DNA of 51,415 bases from Thermoplasmata archaeon (GCA_021821785.1 JAKACD010000006.1:1-51415), one strand, 5' to 3'. Shown: positions 14,544 through 24,646, numbered from the stretch's first letter. Translations and numbers: made by a program. The notes: a model not told the origin generated them from the letters alone.

Positions 14544-16347
14544 CGTCGGCTCGTTCGAGTCGCCCGGACAGCGCGAGGTCCGGCGGGGTCACCTATTGTT
14601 CCGGGCTCCGCGGCCCCCTGTAACGCTGGCCCTCACGGTCGTCGCGAGCGCCGGCCTCGCCGCCCTGCTCTGGTTACCGGACACCCCGCGGTTCTTCGAG
14701 GGGTTCCTTCTCGCGATCCTCGTCCCGGCGCTCATCGGCACGTGCGCGACGCCGGCGCTCGCGCGGTGGGTCGGAGGCCGTTTCGAGTTCCACCGATCGG
14801 CGTTCCTGACCCTGACCCTGTTCGTGCTGATGATCCCGATCGCCCTGATCTGGCGCGGCGCCTACACCGTCTGGCCCGGAAGCGTTCCGAGCCTCCTTCT
14901 CCTCGCGGCGTTCGTGGCCGGACCGGCGTTCTGGTTCCGCCACTTGACGCTCTACGGTGTCTCCCGGGCCAGCCACTCGCGGACGGTCGGGGTCTCGCTC
15001 CTACCGGTCGCGCTCTACCTGCTCGGAGTGTTCGCGATCTCCCCTCCTTCGATCGCGGTCGTTGCGGCCACGTTCCTGTTCCTCCTGATCGCCTTCGCCT
15101 GCTCGGTGGCGCTGATCCGGGCCGCGGACCGACCGATGCGCCGCGAGTTCCACATCTCGGGGGTCTCGCTGATCCGTCCGCTCCTCGACCACGTCGGCGA
15201 TCGCGACAGCTCGGCGACCGATGCGCTCGAGGCGTTCTTCCTCCGGACGGCGGTCGAGGCCGATCTCAAGGTGCGCCTCCTCGTGTTCTACAAGGACGGG
15301 CACCCTCACGTTACCCTCGCGCTGCCGACGGTACACCCGGGCCCGTTCGCGGCGCTGGGGGCGAGCGATCTTCCCCGAAAGCTCGCCGACCGGCTGGGAC
15401 CCGAAGCCGGGACCGTTCTCGTCCCGCACACCCCGTCCGACCACGACCTCGACCTCCCCAGCGAGAAGGAGGTCGGTCAGGTCGCGGACGCCGCTCGCGC
15501 GCTGTTGCGCCGACTGACGCCGTCGAAGTCCTCGCGCGCCGGACCGCTCGTGGCCCCGTATCCGAAGAGCCTCGCCCGCGCGCAGCTCCTCGGCGACGCG
15601 GCGCTCGTGACCGTCTCGCGCGCCCCCGCGCCCACGGATGACATCGCCTACAGCGTCGCGGACCGTCTGGTCCGAGAGCTGACGGTCCCCGGCGGTCCCT
15701 CGATCGCGCTCATCGATGGGCACAACTCCTACATCGAGGGCGAGGGCGACATCCTGTACGGTACCCCCTCCGCCGAGCAGCTCGTCAAGGACGCCCAGGC
15801 GGCGGTGGCCGCGGCGTCGGCCGCGGCGACCTCCGAACCGGTGGAGGTCGGAGTGGCGGTCCGCGCGGGCTATTCGATCGGCCGCGACGGAATCGGGCCG
15901 CAGGGGCTGCGCGCGGTCGCGGTCCGGGCCGGCGGAAAGGTCTCGGCCTACCTCCTGATCGACGGGAACAATCTCGTGGTGGGCCTGCGCGAGCCCATCG
16001 TGCGGGCGCTCGAGAAGGTCGTCGACGTCGCCGAGGTGATGACGACCGACAACCACGTCGTTCACGAGGTCGACGGCGGGATCAACCCGGTCGGCGAGCG
16101 ATACCCCCTCCCGCGGCTCATCGAGGACGCGACCGAGGTCGTGCGCCGTGCGGTCGCCGATCTCGCCCCGGTCGAAGTGCGCTACGGGGAGGCCGATGTG
16201 CCTTCGGTACGGGTCCTTGGACCCGGTCACACCGCTCGGCTTTTGACCTCGCTGGGCGACACCCTTTCGATGTTCACGAACATGTTCCCGGCCATGTTCC
16301 TGCTCCTCCTGACCGGATCGCTCGTCGTCGCCTTCGCGCTCGCCTAG
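14533..16347 (+). CDS. DUF2070 membrane protein
   Basis: A 604-residue protein with a membrane half (about seven hydrophobic helices within residues 30-200) and a large soluble half, closing with one C-terminal helix (MFTNMFPAMFLLLLTGSLVVAFALA). The soluble half has the conserved His/Asp-rich blocks of the archaeal DUF2070 family: LPTVHPGPFAALGASDLP, IDGHNSYIEGEGD and TTDNHVVHEVDGGINPVG. These look like a metal-dependent hydrolase fold, but no reaction is established. GTG 14533 is chosen because it overlaps the previous stop by 11 bases and begins just before the first hydrophobic segment. Its position among lipid genes hints at a membrane-lipid role; that is inference. Confidence 0.85.
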   Translation: MAADVGSFESPGQREVRRGHLLFRAPRPPVTLALTVVASAGLAALLWLPDTPRFFEGFLLAILVPALIGTCATPALARWVGGRFEFHRSAFLTLTLFVLMIPIALIWRGAYTVWPGSVPSLLLLAAFVAGPAFWFRHLTLYGVSRASHSRTVGVSLLPVALYLLGVFAISPPSIAVVAATFLFLLIAFACSVALIRAADRPMRREFHISGVSLIRPLLDHVGDRDSSATDALEAFFLRTAVEADLKVRLLVFYKDGHPHVTLALPTVHPGPFAALGASDLPRKLADRLGPEAGTVLVPHTPSDHDLDLPSEKEVGQVADAARALLRRLTPSKSSRAGPLVAPYPKSLARAQLLGDAALVTVSRAPAPTDDIAYSVADRLVRELTVPGGPSIALIDGHNSYIEGEGDILYGTPSAEQLVKDAQAAVAAASAAATSEPVEVGVAVRAGYSIGRDGIGPQGLRAVAVRAGGKVSAYLLIDGNNLVVGLREPIVRALEKVVDVAEVMTTDNHVVHEVDGGINPVGERYPLPRLIEDATEVVRRAVADLAPVEVRYGEADVPSVRVLGPGHTARLLTSLGDTLSMFTNMFPAMFLLLLTGSLVVAFALA

Positions 16348-16358
16348 GGGGACCCGCG

Positions 16359-17990
16359 ATGGCCGACGCTCCGGGAGAAGCACCGGTCGGAGAGGCCGCC
16401 CGCGCGATGGGCGGCGAGGAGCCGCTCCGGCTCCTGACCCAGCTCGTCGCCACGGCGCCGGTGAACCTCGAGGATCCGGGCCACCAGCGGTGGGAGAAGC
16501 CGAACTACCTGCGCGCTTCCGACACCATCGTGCGGGCGGCCCGCGCCGCGGGGCTCGCGACCCGCATCTACGACCCGTTGGTCGCGGGGGATGCCGGCGG
16601 GAACCTGCGGGGCATCAACCGACCGAACGTGATCATCGACCTCGACGTCGGCGCCAGCGAGACGGTGCTCATCCTGGCCCACTACGATGTCGTGCCGGTC
16701 CCGGCCGAGCAGCTCGCCCGGTGGAAGAGTCCGCCGCACTCGCTCACCTACCGCGCCGACCATCGCCTCTACGGACGCGGGTCGAACGATGATCTCGGCA
16801 GCGGCGTCGTCACCTCGCTGACCGCCCTTCGCCACCTCGCCGACGCGAAGGACCTCCCGCGGAACGTCCGGCTCTTGGTCTGCTGCGACGAGGAGACCGG
16901 AGGGCAGGGCGGGATCGAAGCGATACGGGAACACGATGCGCCTCTCGCGGCCGACGACCCGGAGCGGATACTTCGCGCCGACGTGGCGCTCATCCCGGAC
17001 GGGGGCCCCGAGGTCACGGCGGGATCGAGCGGGGTGGCCTTCCTCGAAGGGTCGTTCGAGCGGCCCGTGCCGCTCGCCGAGGCCCTCGCGTACGGCCGCG
17101 CCCTGGTCGACCTCCACGAGGTGGCTCGGGGATGGCGCTCCGTGTACCGTTCTCCGGACTGGCCGGACCGGCACGCGCCCGAGCCCGTGATCACCGGCCG
17201 GGCGTCGCTGACGAAGTTCGACGTCGGCGAGGTCTTGAGCGATCCGGACGGGGTCGGCCTGCTGGCGGCCCATGCGGAGACCGACGCGGCGAACCAGATC
17301 GCCCGCGCCGTCACGCTCGTATTCGGGGGTCCGGCCCCGGCCCTGGATGCGCTGCCCGCGAAGCTGGCCGGCCTCGTGCCCGCCCCGTTCCGGCTGGAGA
17401 CCGCGGGCGCCACCGCGCTGTCCCTCGCGCCCGGCACCCGGGCGCTGCAGGTCGTGGGCACGGCGGCGCACGGCGGCTACCCGCACCGCGGACACAATCC
17501 GGTCCCGGTCGCGATCGACCTCCTTCGCCACGCGGCGGATCGGCGGCTGATCGACGAGCATGCCGTGGGGGTCACGTCGTTCACGGTCGACCTGCGCCTC
17601 ACCCCGGAGATGGAGCTCAATACGGCACTCTCGGCCGTCCAGGGCCACGTGCGGGAATGGATCCAGTCCCACTCGCCCCTCGCGGTGATCGAGGCGCCTC
17701 CTGAGCGGTGCCGGCCCGGCTACGCCCTCCCGGTGGACGACCCGGCCGCCCAGCGGCTCGTCCGCATCCTCCACGAGACCCTCGGGGCGAAGGGCGTGGT
17801 CGGCGAGTACGGCGGCACGGACGCGAGCGCCCTCCGCGGCCTGCGCACCCCGAAGGGGGTGGCGCTGCCGGCCCTCGTCTTCGGGAGCATGGACCCGACG
17901 GCCAACATTCACGACGCGGAGGAGAGCCTCGACCCCCGGCTCTTCGCCGGCGTCGTGACGACGATCGAACGGTTCGTCCGGGAACCGTAG
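16359..17990 (+). CDS. M20 family zinc metallopeptidase
   Basis: A 543-residue M20 (ArgE/DapE/carboxypeptidase Ss1-like) hydrolase. Metal and catalytic motifs: LILAHYDVVPVP (His and Asp), YGRGSNDDLGSG (bridging Asp), VCCDEETGGQGG (catalytic Glu pair), LIPDGG (Asp) and, near the C-terminus, IHDAEESLDP (His). The insertion with AAHGGYPHRGHNPVP is the dimerisation-domain His region. It is longer than the typical 400-450 residues, with extra sequence about residues 215-330. It has no signal peptide. Substrate cannot be read from sequence; dipeptides or N-acyl amino acids are the usual choices. It lies 11 bases after DUF2070 and 12 before carS. Confidence 0.85.
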   Translation: MADAPGEAPVGEAARAMGGEEPLRLLTQLVATAPVNLEDPGHQRWEKPNYLRASDTIVRAARAAGLATRIYDPLVAGDAGGNLRGINRPNVIIDLDVGASETVLILAHYDVVPVPAEQLARWKSPPHSLTYRADHRLYGRGSNDDLGSGVVTSLTALRHLADAKDLPRNVRLLVCCDEETGGQGGIEAIREHDAPLAADDPERILRADVALIPDGGPEVTAGSSGVAFLEGSFERPVPLAEALAYGRALVDLHEVARGWRSVYRSPDWPDRHAPEPVITGRASLTKFDVGEVLSDPDGVGLLAAHAETDAANQIARAVTLVFGGPAPALDALPAKLAGLVPAPFRLETAGATALSLAPGTRALQVVGTAAHGGYPHRGHNPVPVAIDLLRHAADRRLIDEHAVGVTSFTVDLRLTPEMELNTALSAVQGHVREWIQSHSPLAVIEAPPERCRPGYALPVDDPAAQRLVRILHETLGAKGVVGEYGGTDASALRGLRTPKGVALPALVFGSMDPTANIHDAEESLDPRLFAGVVTTIERFVREP

Positions 17991-18002
17991 CGGGGCGGCG
18001 CG

Positions 18003-18578
18003 GTGCTTGCCCAGTTCGTTGCGAGCGCCTTCGCAGTACTCTGGCTCCTGCTCCCCGCGTACATCGCGAACGCCGTCGCGACCCTGCCGCGGGGCCGAGG
18101 CCCCCCCATGGACTTCGGGCGGCTCTGGTCCGACGGACGGCGGGTTCTCGGCGCCTCGAAGACCTGGTCGGGGTTCCTCTTCGCCGGGTTCTTCGGGATG
18201 CCGTTCTGCCTCCTCGAAGCGTGGCTGATCCTGATCGCCCCGCCGAACCTTCAGCTCGTCCCGACCCTCGCGCCGACCGTCCTCGCCGCGGTCCCGCTCG
18301 CCGCCCTGCTCACCTTCGGGGCGATGTCGGGGGACGCGCTCGGCTCGTTCCTGAAGCGGCGCCTCGGCCGGGAGAGCGGGACGCGTACCCTCCTCATCGA
18401 CCAGCTGCCGTTCGTCCTCGTGCCGATCGCGATCGGGTTCGCGCTCTATCCCGCGCTGTTCGCGTCCGTCTTTTTCCACTGGGAAGCGGTCTTATGGCTG
18501 CTCGTGTTCACGCTGGGGTTGCACGTGGCCTTCAACTGGATCGGGTTCAAGGTCGGCTTGAAGAAGGTGCCGTGGTGA
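18003..18578 (+). CDS. carS: CDP-archaeol synthase CarS
   Basis: A 191-residue integral membrane cytidylyltransferase that activates digeranylgeranylglyceryl phosphate with CTP. It has about five hydrophobic helices and the family signatures PPMDFGRLWSDGRRVLGASKTWSGFL (loop after helix 1) and SGDALGSFLKRRLGRESG with DQLPFVL. The final HVAFNWIGFKVGLKKVPW matches the conserved C-terminus. Translation starts at GTG 18003. This is the third ether-lipid enzyme in the operon, after the two prenyl transfer steps, so the operon covers three consecutive steps from glycerol-1-phosphate to CDP-archaeol. It overlaps pyrE by four bases (GTGA). Confidence 0.92.
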   Translation: MLAQFVASAFAVLWLLLPAYIANAVATLPRGRGPPMDFGRLWSDGRRVLGASKTWSGFLFAGFFGMPFCLLEAWLILIAPPNLQLVPTLAPTVLAAVPLAALLTFGAMSGDALGSFLKRRLGRESGTRTLLIDQLPFVLVPIAIGFALYPALFASVFFHWEAVLWLLVFTLGLHVAFNWIGFKVGLKKVPW

Positions 18579-19132
18579 CGTCGACCGGTCCCTCGGGCGG
18601 ATCCGTGGATCCGGCGGCGATCGTCCGTCTTCTCCTGGATTCGGGCGCGGTGCGGTTCGGCGATTTCACGCTCACCTCCGGGCAGAAGAGCGACGTCTAC
18701 GTGGACGTGAAACGAGCCTGGACGGACCCCGGGCGACTCGACACGATCGCGCGCGCGCTCGCGGCGCGGGTCGGCGATGCGGAACGGCTCGCGGGCATGG
18801 AGCTCGGCGCGGTGCCCCTGGTCGTCGCGACCGCGCTGCGCACCGGAAAGCCGTATGTCGTCCTCCGCAAGGCGCCGAAGGAGCACGGTACGCGCCAGGC
18901 GTTCGAAGGGGAGATCCCGAAGGACGCCCACGTCCTTCTGATCGAGGACGTCTCCACGACCGGGGGCAGCTCGCTGCGCTCGATCGAGATCGTGCGGGCC
19001 GCCGGGGGCCGGGTCGACCGGGCGCTCGTGGTGGTCGACCGCGAGCTCGGGGCGCGCGAGCGGCTCGCGGAGGTCGGCGTCCGGCTCGAGCCGCTCCTTT
19101 GCCTCTCCGACCTTCGGGGAGCCCAGCGGTGA
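18575..19132 (+). CDS. pyrE: Orotate phosphoribosyltransferase
   Basis: A 185-residue phosphoribosyltransferase forming orotidine 5'-phosphate from orotate and PRPP in pyrimidine synthesis. Key segments: the N-terminal GAVRFGDFTLTSGQKSDVYVDVK orotate-binding block, MELGAVPLV, YVVLRKAPKEHGT (the flexible loop Lys) and the PRPP motif VLLIEDVSTTGGS with its adjacent Glu-Asp. GTG 18575 overlaps the carS stop as GTGA; a GTG one codon earlier is also possible. It is followed by endA with another GTGA overlap. Confidence 0.93.
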   Translation: MTSTGPSGGSVDPAAIVRLLLDSGAVRFGDFTLTSGQKSDVYVDVKRAWTDPGRLDTIARALAARVGDAERLAGMELGAVPLVVATALRTGKPYVVLRKAPKEHGTRQAFEGEIPKDAHVLLIEDVSTTGGSSLRSIEIVRAAGGRVDRALVVVDRELGARERLAEVGVRLEPLLCLSDLRGAQR

Positions 19133-20193
19133 GCGGGGTTCTCGCCGACGAGGGGACCGTCCGGTTCGAGGACGCGGCCGAAGCGAGCGCGCTCTACGGC
19201 AAGGGGTACTTCGGGACCCCGGAGTCGGGCGGCGCGCTCGCGCTCGACCGGTACGAATCGGTGTACCTCGCGGAGATGAGCCGCATCGCGGTGGTCTCGG
19301 CCGCCGGGCGCACGGTCGAGTGGCCCGAGATCTTCCGCCGGGCGGTCCGCCACGACCGCGGCTTTCCGGTCCGCTATCTGGTCTACCGCGACCTTCGCCA
19401 ACGCGGCTACGTCGTTCGCGCGAGCCCTCCGCCGGTCGACTTCGCGGTCCTGCCGCGCGGCGGCACGCTCCACAAGACGCCCTCCCGCTACTGGGTCGAG
19501 GTGCTCAGCGAGCGGGCGCCGTTCGACCTCGCCCACCTGTTCGACCTCGCCGCCCGCGCCCAGACCGCGAAGAAGGCGCTCCTGCTCGGGCTCGTGGACG
19601 AGGAGTCCGACCTGACCTACTACCGGGTGCGCCGTCCGTCTCCTACGGGCGCGCTGCCGCCCCGTCCGCTCCCGCAGCCGACCGACGGCTGGCTTAGCGA
19701 GGACCGTGTGACCGTTCACGACCCCGCCGCTGTCGAGGCGCTCGGCCGCGAGCTCGCGTACGGGAGCCGGGTCGGAGACCGTCTCGAGCTGAGCCTCATC
19801 GAAGCGGCGTACCTCGCGTCCTCCGGCCAGCTGACGCTGCGGGACGCACCTTCGGGTCGCGCCATCCCGCTCGAGCGGATCGAGCGCCGCGCCCGCAAGC
19901 TCGACCCGCGGTTCACGGAGCGACTCGCCGCCTACCGGGACCTGCGGGGCCGGCACCTGGTGGTCAAGACGGGGTTCAAGTACGGCGCCCATTTCCGCGC
20001 GTATCCGCGGAACCCGGCGAACGCCCACGCCCGCTACCTGATCCAGGCGGTGCCTACCGACCACGTGGCTCCGTGGCCCGAGGTCGCGGGCGGCGTGCGG
20101 GTCGCCCAAGGGGTCCGCAAGGAGTTCCTGGTCGCGGGGGTCGCCGCCGATGCGAGCGTCCGCTTTCTGGCCCTCGAGAGGATCCGCCCGTAA
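19129..20193 (+). CDS. endA: tRNA-splicing endonuclease, two-repeat type
   Basis: A 354-residue EndA that excises introns from precursor tRNAs. It contains two tandem copies of the endonuclease unit. The C-terminal copy holds the catalytic triad: Tyr285 in FKYGAHFRAY, His300 in NAHARYL and Lys331 in VRKEFLVAG. The N-terminal copy (about residues 1-175) has matching fold segments (YLVYRDLRQRGYVV, SRYWVEVLS, KKALLLGLVDEESDLTYY) but lacks the triad. This arrangement is the homodimeric alpha-2 type known from Thermoplasmata and some other Euryarchaeota. GTG 19129 overlaps the pyrE stop (GTGA). It ends 34 bases before the convergent trpA. Confidence 0.93.
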   Translation: MSGVLADEGTVRFEDAAEASALYGKGYFGTPESGGALALDRYESVYLAEMSRIAVVSAAGRTVEWPEIFRRAVRHDRGFPVRYLVYRDLRQRGYVVRASPPPVDFAVLPRGGTLHKTPSRYWVEVLSERAPFDLAHLFDLAARAQTAKKALLLGLVDEESDLTYYRVRRPSPTGALPPRPLPQPTDGWLSEDRVTVHDPAAVEALGRELAYGSRVGDRLELSLIEAAYLASSGQLTLRDAPSGRAIPLERIERRARKLDPRFTERLAAYRDLRGRHLVVKTGFKYGAHFRAYPRNPANAHARYLIQAVPTDHVAPWPEVAGGVRVAQGVRKEFLVAGVAADASVRFLALERIRP

Positions 20194-20227
20194 GCCGGGC
20201 CGAACCCCGAGGGACTCGGCGAGGCGA

Positions 20228-21013
20228 TCAGGGCCGGGGCGTGCCGGCGATGCGCCGGAACCACCGCTCGATCGAGGCGGGCCGCGGGTCCCGCTGGATC
20301 ATCTCTTCGAGCGCGGTGCCCACGACAACGCCGTCCGCGCCGGTCGAGAGGGCTCGGGCCGCGCTGGCCCGGTCCCGGATGCCGAACCCCACCAGAACCG
20401 GGAGTGAGGGGGCGGCCCGGTGCGCCGCGTTTACGAGGGGGGCCAGGTCGACTCGGTTACCCTCCGCGGCGTGCCCCGTCGTCCCGTAGTAGGCGACCAG
20501 GTAGAGAAACCCCCGCGAACTCCGGGCCAGGCGAGCGACCCGCTCGTCGGATCCGCCCGGGGCCGCGAGAAGCACGAGCGAGAGCCCGCCCGCGCGGGCC
20601 GCACGGCGCCACGGCGCCGACTCCTCGAGCGAGAGGTCGGGCACGATCAGCCCGGAGATCCCGGCGCCGCCCAGCGTTCGGGCCGCGGCCTCAAGGCCGT
20701 GGCGGAGCACCGGGTTCGCGTAGGTCATCACGGCGGTCGGGAGTACCTCGCTGGTGACCCGCGCCGCCTCGAGGAGGTCGGCCCAGGTCGTGCCTCCCCG
20801 GAGCGCCCGGTTCGCCGCGGCCTCCAGCACCGGTCCGTCCGCGATCGGGTCGGAGAACGGAAAGCCGAGCTCGAGCGCGGTCGCCCCCGCCTCCCGCAGC
20901 GCGAGGACCGTGGCTTTCAGCCGGGACGCCCGCCGGCGTTCGACCATGAGGTACGGAACGGCAATCGTCCGTCCTTCCGCGCGCGCCGTCCGCAGCGCTT
21001 TATCGAGTCGCAC
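20228..21013 (-). CDS. trpA: Tryptophan synthase alpha subunit
   Basis: A 261-residue TIM barrel that cleaves indole-3-glycerol phosphate to indole and glyceraldehyde 3-phosphate. The catalytic Glu lies in [16 protein letters not shown], which also carries the catalytic Asp. Further blocks: [31 protein letters not shown] and the phosphate-binding [11 protein letters not shown] and [13 protein letters not shown] 21013 is preferred: it overlaps the trpB end by 14 bases and starts just before [15 protein letters not shown]. It is the last gene of the aromatic operon and converges on endA. Confidence 0.94.
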   Translation of the reverse strand: MRLDKALRTARAEGRTIAVPYLMVERRRASRLKATVLALREAGATALELGFPFSDPIADGPVLEAAANRALRGGTTWADLLEAARVTSEVLPTAVMTYANPVLRHGLEAAARTLGGAGISGLIVPDLSLEESAPWRRAARAGGLSLVLLAAPGGSDERVARLARSSRGFLYLVAYYGTTGHAAEGNRVDLAPLVNAAHRAAPSLPVLVGFGIRDRASAARALSTGADGVVVGTALEEMIQRDPRPASIERWFRRIAGTPRP

Positions 21014-22157
21014 CGAGCACCACCCCGAGGTCCTTGTCCCCACGCCCCGAGAGCGTCACGACGATATGCTGCTCCTTCGGGCGCCGCCGCGCCTCCGTCA
21101 CCGCCGCAAAGAGGGCGTGCGACGACTCGAGCGCCGGCAGGATCCCTTCGTCCACCGCGAGCCAGTGGAAGGCGCGGAGGGCGTCCTGGTCGTGGACCGC
21201 CGTGTAGCGGACCCGGCCGGAGTCCCGGAACCACGCATGCTCCGGCCCCACGCCCGGATAGTCGAGCCCGGCCGAGATGCTCTCGGTCTCGGAGACCTGG
21301 CCGTCCGCGTCCTGGAGCACGTAGGAAAGGGCGCCGTGCAGGATCCCCGGACGGCCGTAGGAGAGCGAGCCCGCGCCGGTCGATCCCGCCGGACCGCCCG
21401 CCTCGACCCCGAGGAGCTCGACCGACGTCTTCCGCAGCGGATGGAACGTGCCGAGGGCGTTCGATCCTCCCCCGACACAGGCGACCGCGAGGTCGGGGAG
21501 CCGGCCGAACGCGCGAACGGCCTGGCGACGGAGCTCGCGACCGATGACGCTCTGGAAGTCGGTCACGATCGATGGGAACGGATGGGGTCCCACCGCCGAA
21601 CCGATCAGGTAGTGCGTCGTCCGGACGTTCGCGATCCAGTCCCGGAGCGCGGCGTTGATCGCATCCTTCAGGGTCCGGGTCCCGCTCTTCACGGGGATGA
21701 CGCGGGCGCCCAGAAGGCGCATCCGATCGACGTTCGGCTTCTGCCGGTCGATATCGACCTCGCCCATGTAGACCTCGGTACGGAGCCCGAGCGCCGCGCC
21801 GATCATCGCGGTCGCGACACCGTGCTGGCCCGCCCCGGTCTCGGCGATCAGCCGCGGCTTCCCCATGCGCTGGGCGAGCAGACCCTGGCCGAGGGCGTTG
21901 TTGAACTTGTGCGCCCCCCCGTGCACCAGGTCCTCCCGCTTGAGCCAGATCTCGGCCCCGCCGGCGCGCCGAGTGAGCCGGGAGGCGAAGTAGAGCGGCG
22001 TCGGCCGGCCGCCGAGGGTCGTCGAGAGCCGGGAGAGCTCGCGCCGGAACGCCGGGTCTCTCCGGGCCTCCTTCCAGACCCGTTCGAGCTCCGCGAGGGC
22101 GGGGACGAGCGTCTCGGGGACGAACGCCCCTCCGTACGGTCCGTACCGTTCAGGCAT
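21000..22157 (-). CDS. trpB: Tryptophan synthase beta subunit
   Basis: A 385-residue PLP enzyme of the TrpB1 type that condenses indole with serine. It begins [17 protein letters not shown], as in canonical TrpB. The PLP lysine is in [12 protein letters not shown], the catalytic Glu in [15 protein letters not shown], and the phosphate loop in [12 protein letters not shown]. The C-terminal [12 protein letters not shown] and [12 protein letters not shown] are standard. The ATG at 22157 overlaps the trpF end by 8 bases. Adjacency to trpA supports the alpha2-beta2 complex. Confidence 0.96.
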   Translation of the reverse strand: MPERYGPYGGAFVPETLVPALAELERVWKEARRDPAFRRELSRLSTTLGGRPTPLYFASRLTRRAGGAEIWLKREDLVHGGAHKFNNALGQGLLAQRMGKPRLIAETGAGQHGVATAMIGAALGLRTEVYMGEVDIDRQKPNVDRMRLLGARVIPVKSGTRTLKDAINAALRDWIANVRTTHYLIGSAVGPHPFPSIVTDFQSVIGRELRRQAVRAFGRLPDLAVACVGGGSNALGTFHPLRKTSVELLGVEAGGPAGSTGAGSLSYGRPGILHGALSYVLQDADGQVSETESISAGLDYPGVGPEHAWFRDSGRVRYTAVHDQDALRAFHWLAVDEGILPALESSHALFAAVTEARRRPKEQHIVVTLSGRGDKDLGVVLGATR

Positions 22158-22797
22158 GCCCGTGCTCGAACTCCTCGACGGCGCGGACGAAGGCGCGCAT
22201 CTTCTCGACGTCCTTGACCCCTCGGGTCTTTTCGATCCCCGAGGAGACATCGACGCCCCACGGTCGCACGACGGCGAGCGCCTCCCCTACATTCTCGGGA
22301 GTCAGTCCGCCGGCCAGGATGAACTTGCGACCAGGGTGCGCATCGACGATCCGCGCGCAGACCTCCCAGTCCGGGCGCACCCCGCTCCCGCCGGGGAGCG
22401 CCTGGCCCGCGGCGTCCAGATGGACCCGCGAGTAGTCCTCCGCGGGGGGAATGGTCGGCTCGGCTCCCGCGGATCCGGCGGGGGCGATCGGCACCGAGGG
22501 AACCAGGTGATGGATCTCGAGGTACTCGAGGCCGGAGGGCACGGCCCCGTAGACCTGCACGCGGTCGACCCCGACCTCCTCGAACAATCGGTGGATCAGA
22601 TCCGTCGACGGATTGACCACGACCGCCCATGCTTCGACCTCGGTGGGAAGGGTGCCGACGATCTCGATCGCCCGCTCGGTCGAGATCGACCGGGGGGAAT
22701 CTGGGACGTCGACCACGAGACCGGCCGCGCCGCCGTTCGGGATCTCGGAGGTCAGTGCCGGGTCGGTGAGCCCGCAGAACTTGACGAACGTCCTCAT
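22150..22797 (-). CDS. trpF: Phosphoribosylanthranilate isomerase
   Basis: A 215-residue TIM barrel catalysing the Amadori rearrangement of phosphoribosylanthranilate. The catalytic Cys is in the N-terminal VKFCGLTDP and the catalytic Asp in HLDAAG; phosphate-binding loops are [12 protein letters not shown] and [16 protein letters not shown]. Length is standard. ATG 22797 overlaps the trpC stop as ATGA. The middle ([18 protein letters not shown]) is a little irregular compared with bacterial homologues. Confidence 0.94.
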   Translation of the reverse strand: MRTFVKFCGLTDPALTSEIPNGGAAGLVVDVPDSPRSISTERAIEIVGTLPTEVEAWAVVVNPSTDLIHRLFEEVGVDRVQVYGAVPSGLEYLEIHHLVPSVPIAPAGSAGAEPTIPPAEDYSRVHLDAAGQALPGGSGVRPDWEVCARIVDAHPGRKFILAGGLTPENVGEALAVVRPWGVDVSSGIEKTRGVKDVEKMRAFVRAVEEFEHGHA

Positions 22798-23609
22798 GCG
22801 GGTCCCTCCCCGCCCGGAGCGGGCTCCCGGGTCAACGATCGCAGGAAGCCGACCGGATCGGGCGACCGGGCCACAGCGGTCCCCACGAGAAGGCCGTCCG
22901 CTCCGGCCGACCAGAACCGACCGGCCGTTCGGGAGTCCTCGACGCCGCTCAGACCGAGGAGGGGGACGAGCCCCGCCTCGCGCGCCGCCCCGAGCGTCCC
23001 CTCGGCCGCGCTCCGGTCCAAAGCGAGGGAGTCCAGGTCCCGAACGTTCACGCCGTACATGTCCGCGGGCACCCGGTCGGCCACACTTAATTCTGACCGT
23101 CGGTGGAATTCGAGGAGAACCTCGAGGCCCCGCGTCTGGGCCCCCGCCGCCAGGGCTTCGAGCGGGACGGTGAGATGGCCTTCCGTTTCGAGCCGCGCGA
23201 TGAGCAGCACCGCGCTGGCTCCGGCCCGGGCGGCCGCGTCGAGCTGGACCGGCTCGACGACGAAGTCCTTGAACAGCACCGGGACGGCGGTCGCGCGAGC
23301 GAGGTCGGCGACATCCCGCGGCGCGCCATCGAACCGGGGCCCGGTGGCCAGACAGGAATAGCCGGTCACCGGCGCCGGAGCGGTCGCGCGGACGAAGTCC
23401 TCGACGCTCCGCGCCGGAAGCCGCGGGTCCGGCTGGCCCGGCGAGACCCGTTTGTATTCGACCAGCAACGCTCCCCGGGGCGCGTCCCTCCGCACCGCCT
23501 CCCGGAGGCTCGCCCGCCGGGGCGGCGGTGTCGGGGAAAGCCCGGCAAGGTACGCTGGCGAGCGCACGCGGGCCCGCGTGGCGGCGACGATCTCGGAAAG
23601 GAATCCCAT
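22794..23609 (-). CDS. trpC: Indole-3-glycerol phosphate synthase
   Basis: A 271-residue TIM barrel that closes the indole ring. Catalytic blocks: VEYKRVSPGQ (Lys), VLFKDFVVEP (Lys), VLLEFHR (Glu in place of the usual LVE-VH context), YGVNVRDL (Asn) and GLSGVEDSRTAG (Ser). It ends GADGLLVGTAVARSPDP. ATG 23609 lies two bases after the trpD stop. The usual KRRSPS-like motif is the variant KRVSPG. Confidence 0.93.
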   Translation of the reverse strand: MGFLSEIVAATRARVRSPAYLAGLSPTPPPRRASLREAVRRDAPRGALLVEYKRVSPGQPDPRLPARSVEDFVRATAPAPVTGYSCLATGPRFDGAPRDVADLARATAVPVLFKDFVVEPVQLDAAARAGASAVLLIARLETEGHLTVPLEALAAGAQTRGLEVLLEFHRRSELSVADRVPADMYGVNVRDLDSLALDRSAAEGTLGAAREAGLVPLLGLSGVEDSRTAGRFWSAGADGLLVGTAVARSPDPVGFLRSLTREPAPGGEGPA

Positions 23610-23611
23610 GG

Positions 23612-24646
23612 TCACGGCCTCCCGGGCCCGCGCCGGCCCCGCGCGAGCGCGACAACGCCCGAGAAAAGCTCCTCGGCGCGGCCGTCGTCGAGCGCCTGAC
23701 GCGCGATCTCGACCCCTTTGGCCAACGACGAGGTCGCGCCCGCGATCCAGAGGGCCGCCCCGCTCGTCAGGAGCACCGAACCACGCCGGGCGCCGCCGCC
23801 GCCCGCGAGCACCCGACGCGCCTCCTCCGCGGCCTCGCTCGGAGGCAAGGAGCCCCAGTCGCCCCGACGGTCGTCGGGAGGGAGGAGGTCGTCCGGGCGG
23901 ACCCGGGTCGTGCGCGTCCCCTCTCCATCCCAGATCACGGTGGTCGTCACCGCGCGCGGAGAGAACTCGTCCGCGCCCTCGGTCGACGTCATCGCCATAC
24001 CCCGCCGGACCCCGAGACGTCCCAGGGCGAATGCGACCCGGTGGGCCGCCTCGAGGTTCGGAACCCCGACGACCTGGAACGGCACTCGCGCCGGGTTGGA
24101 AAGCGGCCCGAGCCGATTGAAGACGGTGGGGATGCCGACGATGCGCCGCGCCTCGGCGACGGCGCCGGTCGCCGGATGGAAGAGCGGAGCGTGGAGGAAG
24201 GCGAGCCGGTACCGGTCGTAGGTCGCTCGGGCAAAGTCCGGGTCGCTTGTCACCGGCAGGCCGAGCGCTTCGAGGAGGTCGCTCGACCCGCAAAGGCCTC
24301 GGGCGCTTCGGTTGCCGTGCTTCACGACCGGGGTCCCGGTCGCGGCGACCACGAAGGCGCTGACCGTGGAGACATTGAAGGACGGATGCGGCGCGCCGCC
24401 CGAGCCGCACAGATCGACCGGGCGGTCTCCCGGCGGGATCGGGAACGGCCGGGCCCGCCGCCGCATCTCTAGTGCGAACGCCGCGAGCTCCTCGGGGCCG
24501 CCGTCGCGCGCCGTGAGCGCGACGAGCAGCGCAGCCCGCTCCGCGTCGGTCGTCTCCGGGGCAAGGAGCACATCGAACGTCGCGCGGGCCGTGCGAGGGG
24601 TCATCGGCGACCGGTCGAGGATCCGTTCGAGCGCCTCCCGGATCAT
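23612..24646 (-). CDS. trpD: Anthranilate phosphoribosyltransferase
   Basis: A 344-residue enzyme transferring phosphoribose from PRPP to anthranilate. The PRPP-binding loop reads DLCGSGGAPHPSFNVSTVSAF, with CGSGG replacing the more common GTGGD. KHGNRS, FNRLGPLSNPA and TEGADEFSP are all diagnostic. ATG 24646 overlaps the trpG stop as ATGA. Length is normal. Confidence 0.94.
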   Translation of the reverse strand: MIREALERILDRSPMTPRTARATFDVLLAPETTDAERAALLVALTARDGGPEELAAFALEMRRRARPFPIPPGDRPVDLCGSGGAPHPSFNVSTVSAFVVAATGTPVVKHGNRSARGLCGSSDLLEALGLPVTSDPDFARATYDRYRLAFLHAPLFHPATGAVAEARRIVGIPTVFNRLGPLSNPARVPFQVVGVPNLEAAHRVAFALGRLGVRRGMAMTSTEGADEFSPRAVTTTVIWDGEGTRTTRVRPDDLLPPDDRRGDWGSLPPSEAAEEARRVLAGGGGARRGSVLLTSGAALWIAGATSSLAKGVEIARQALDDGRAEELFSGVVALARGRRGPGRP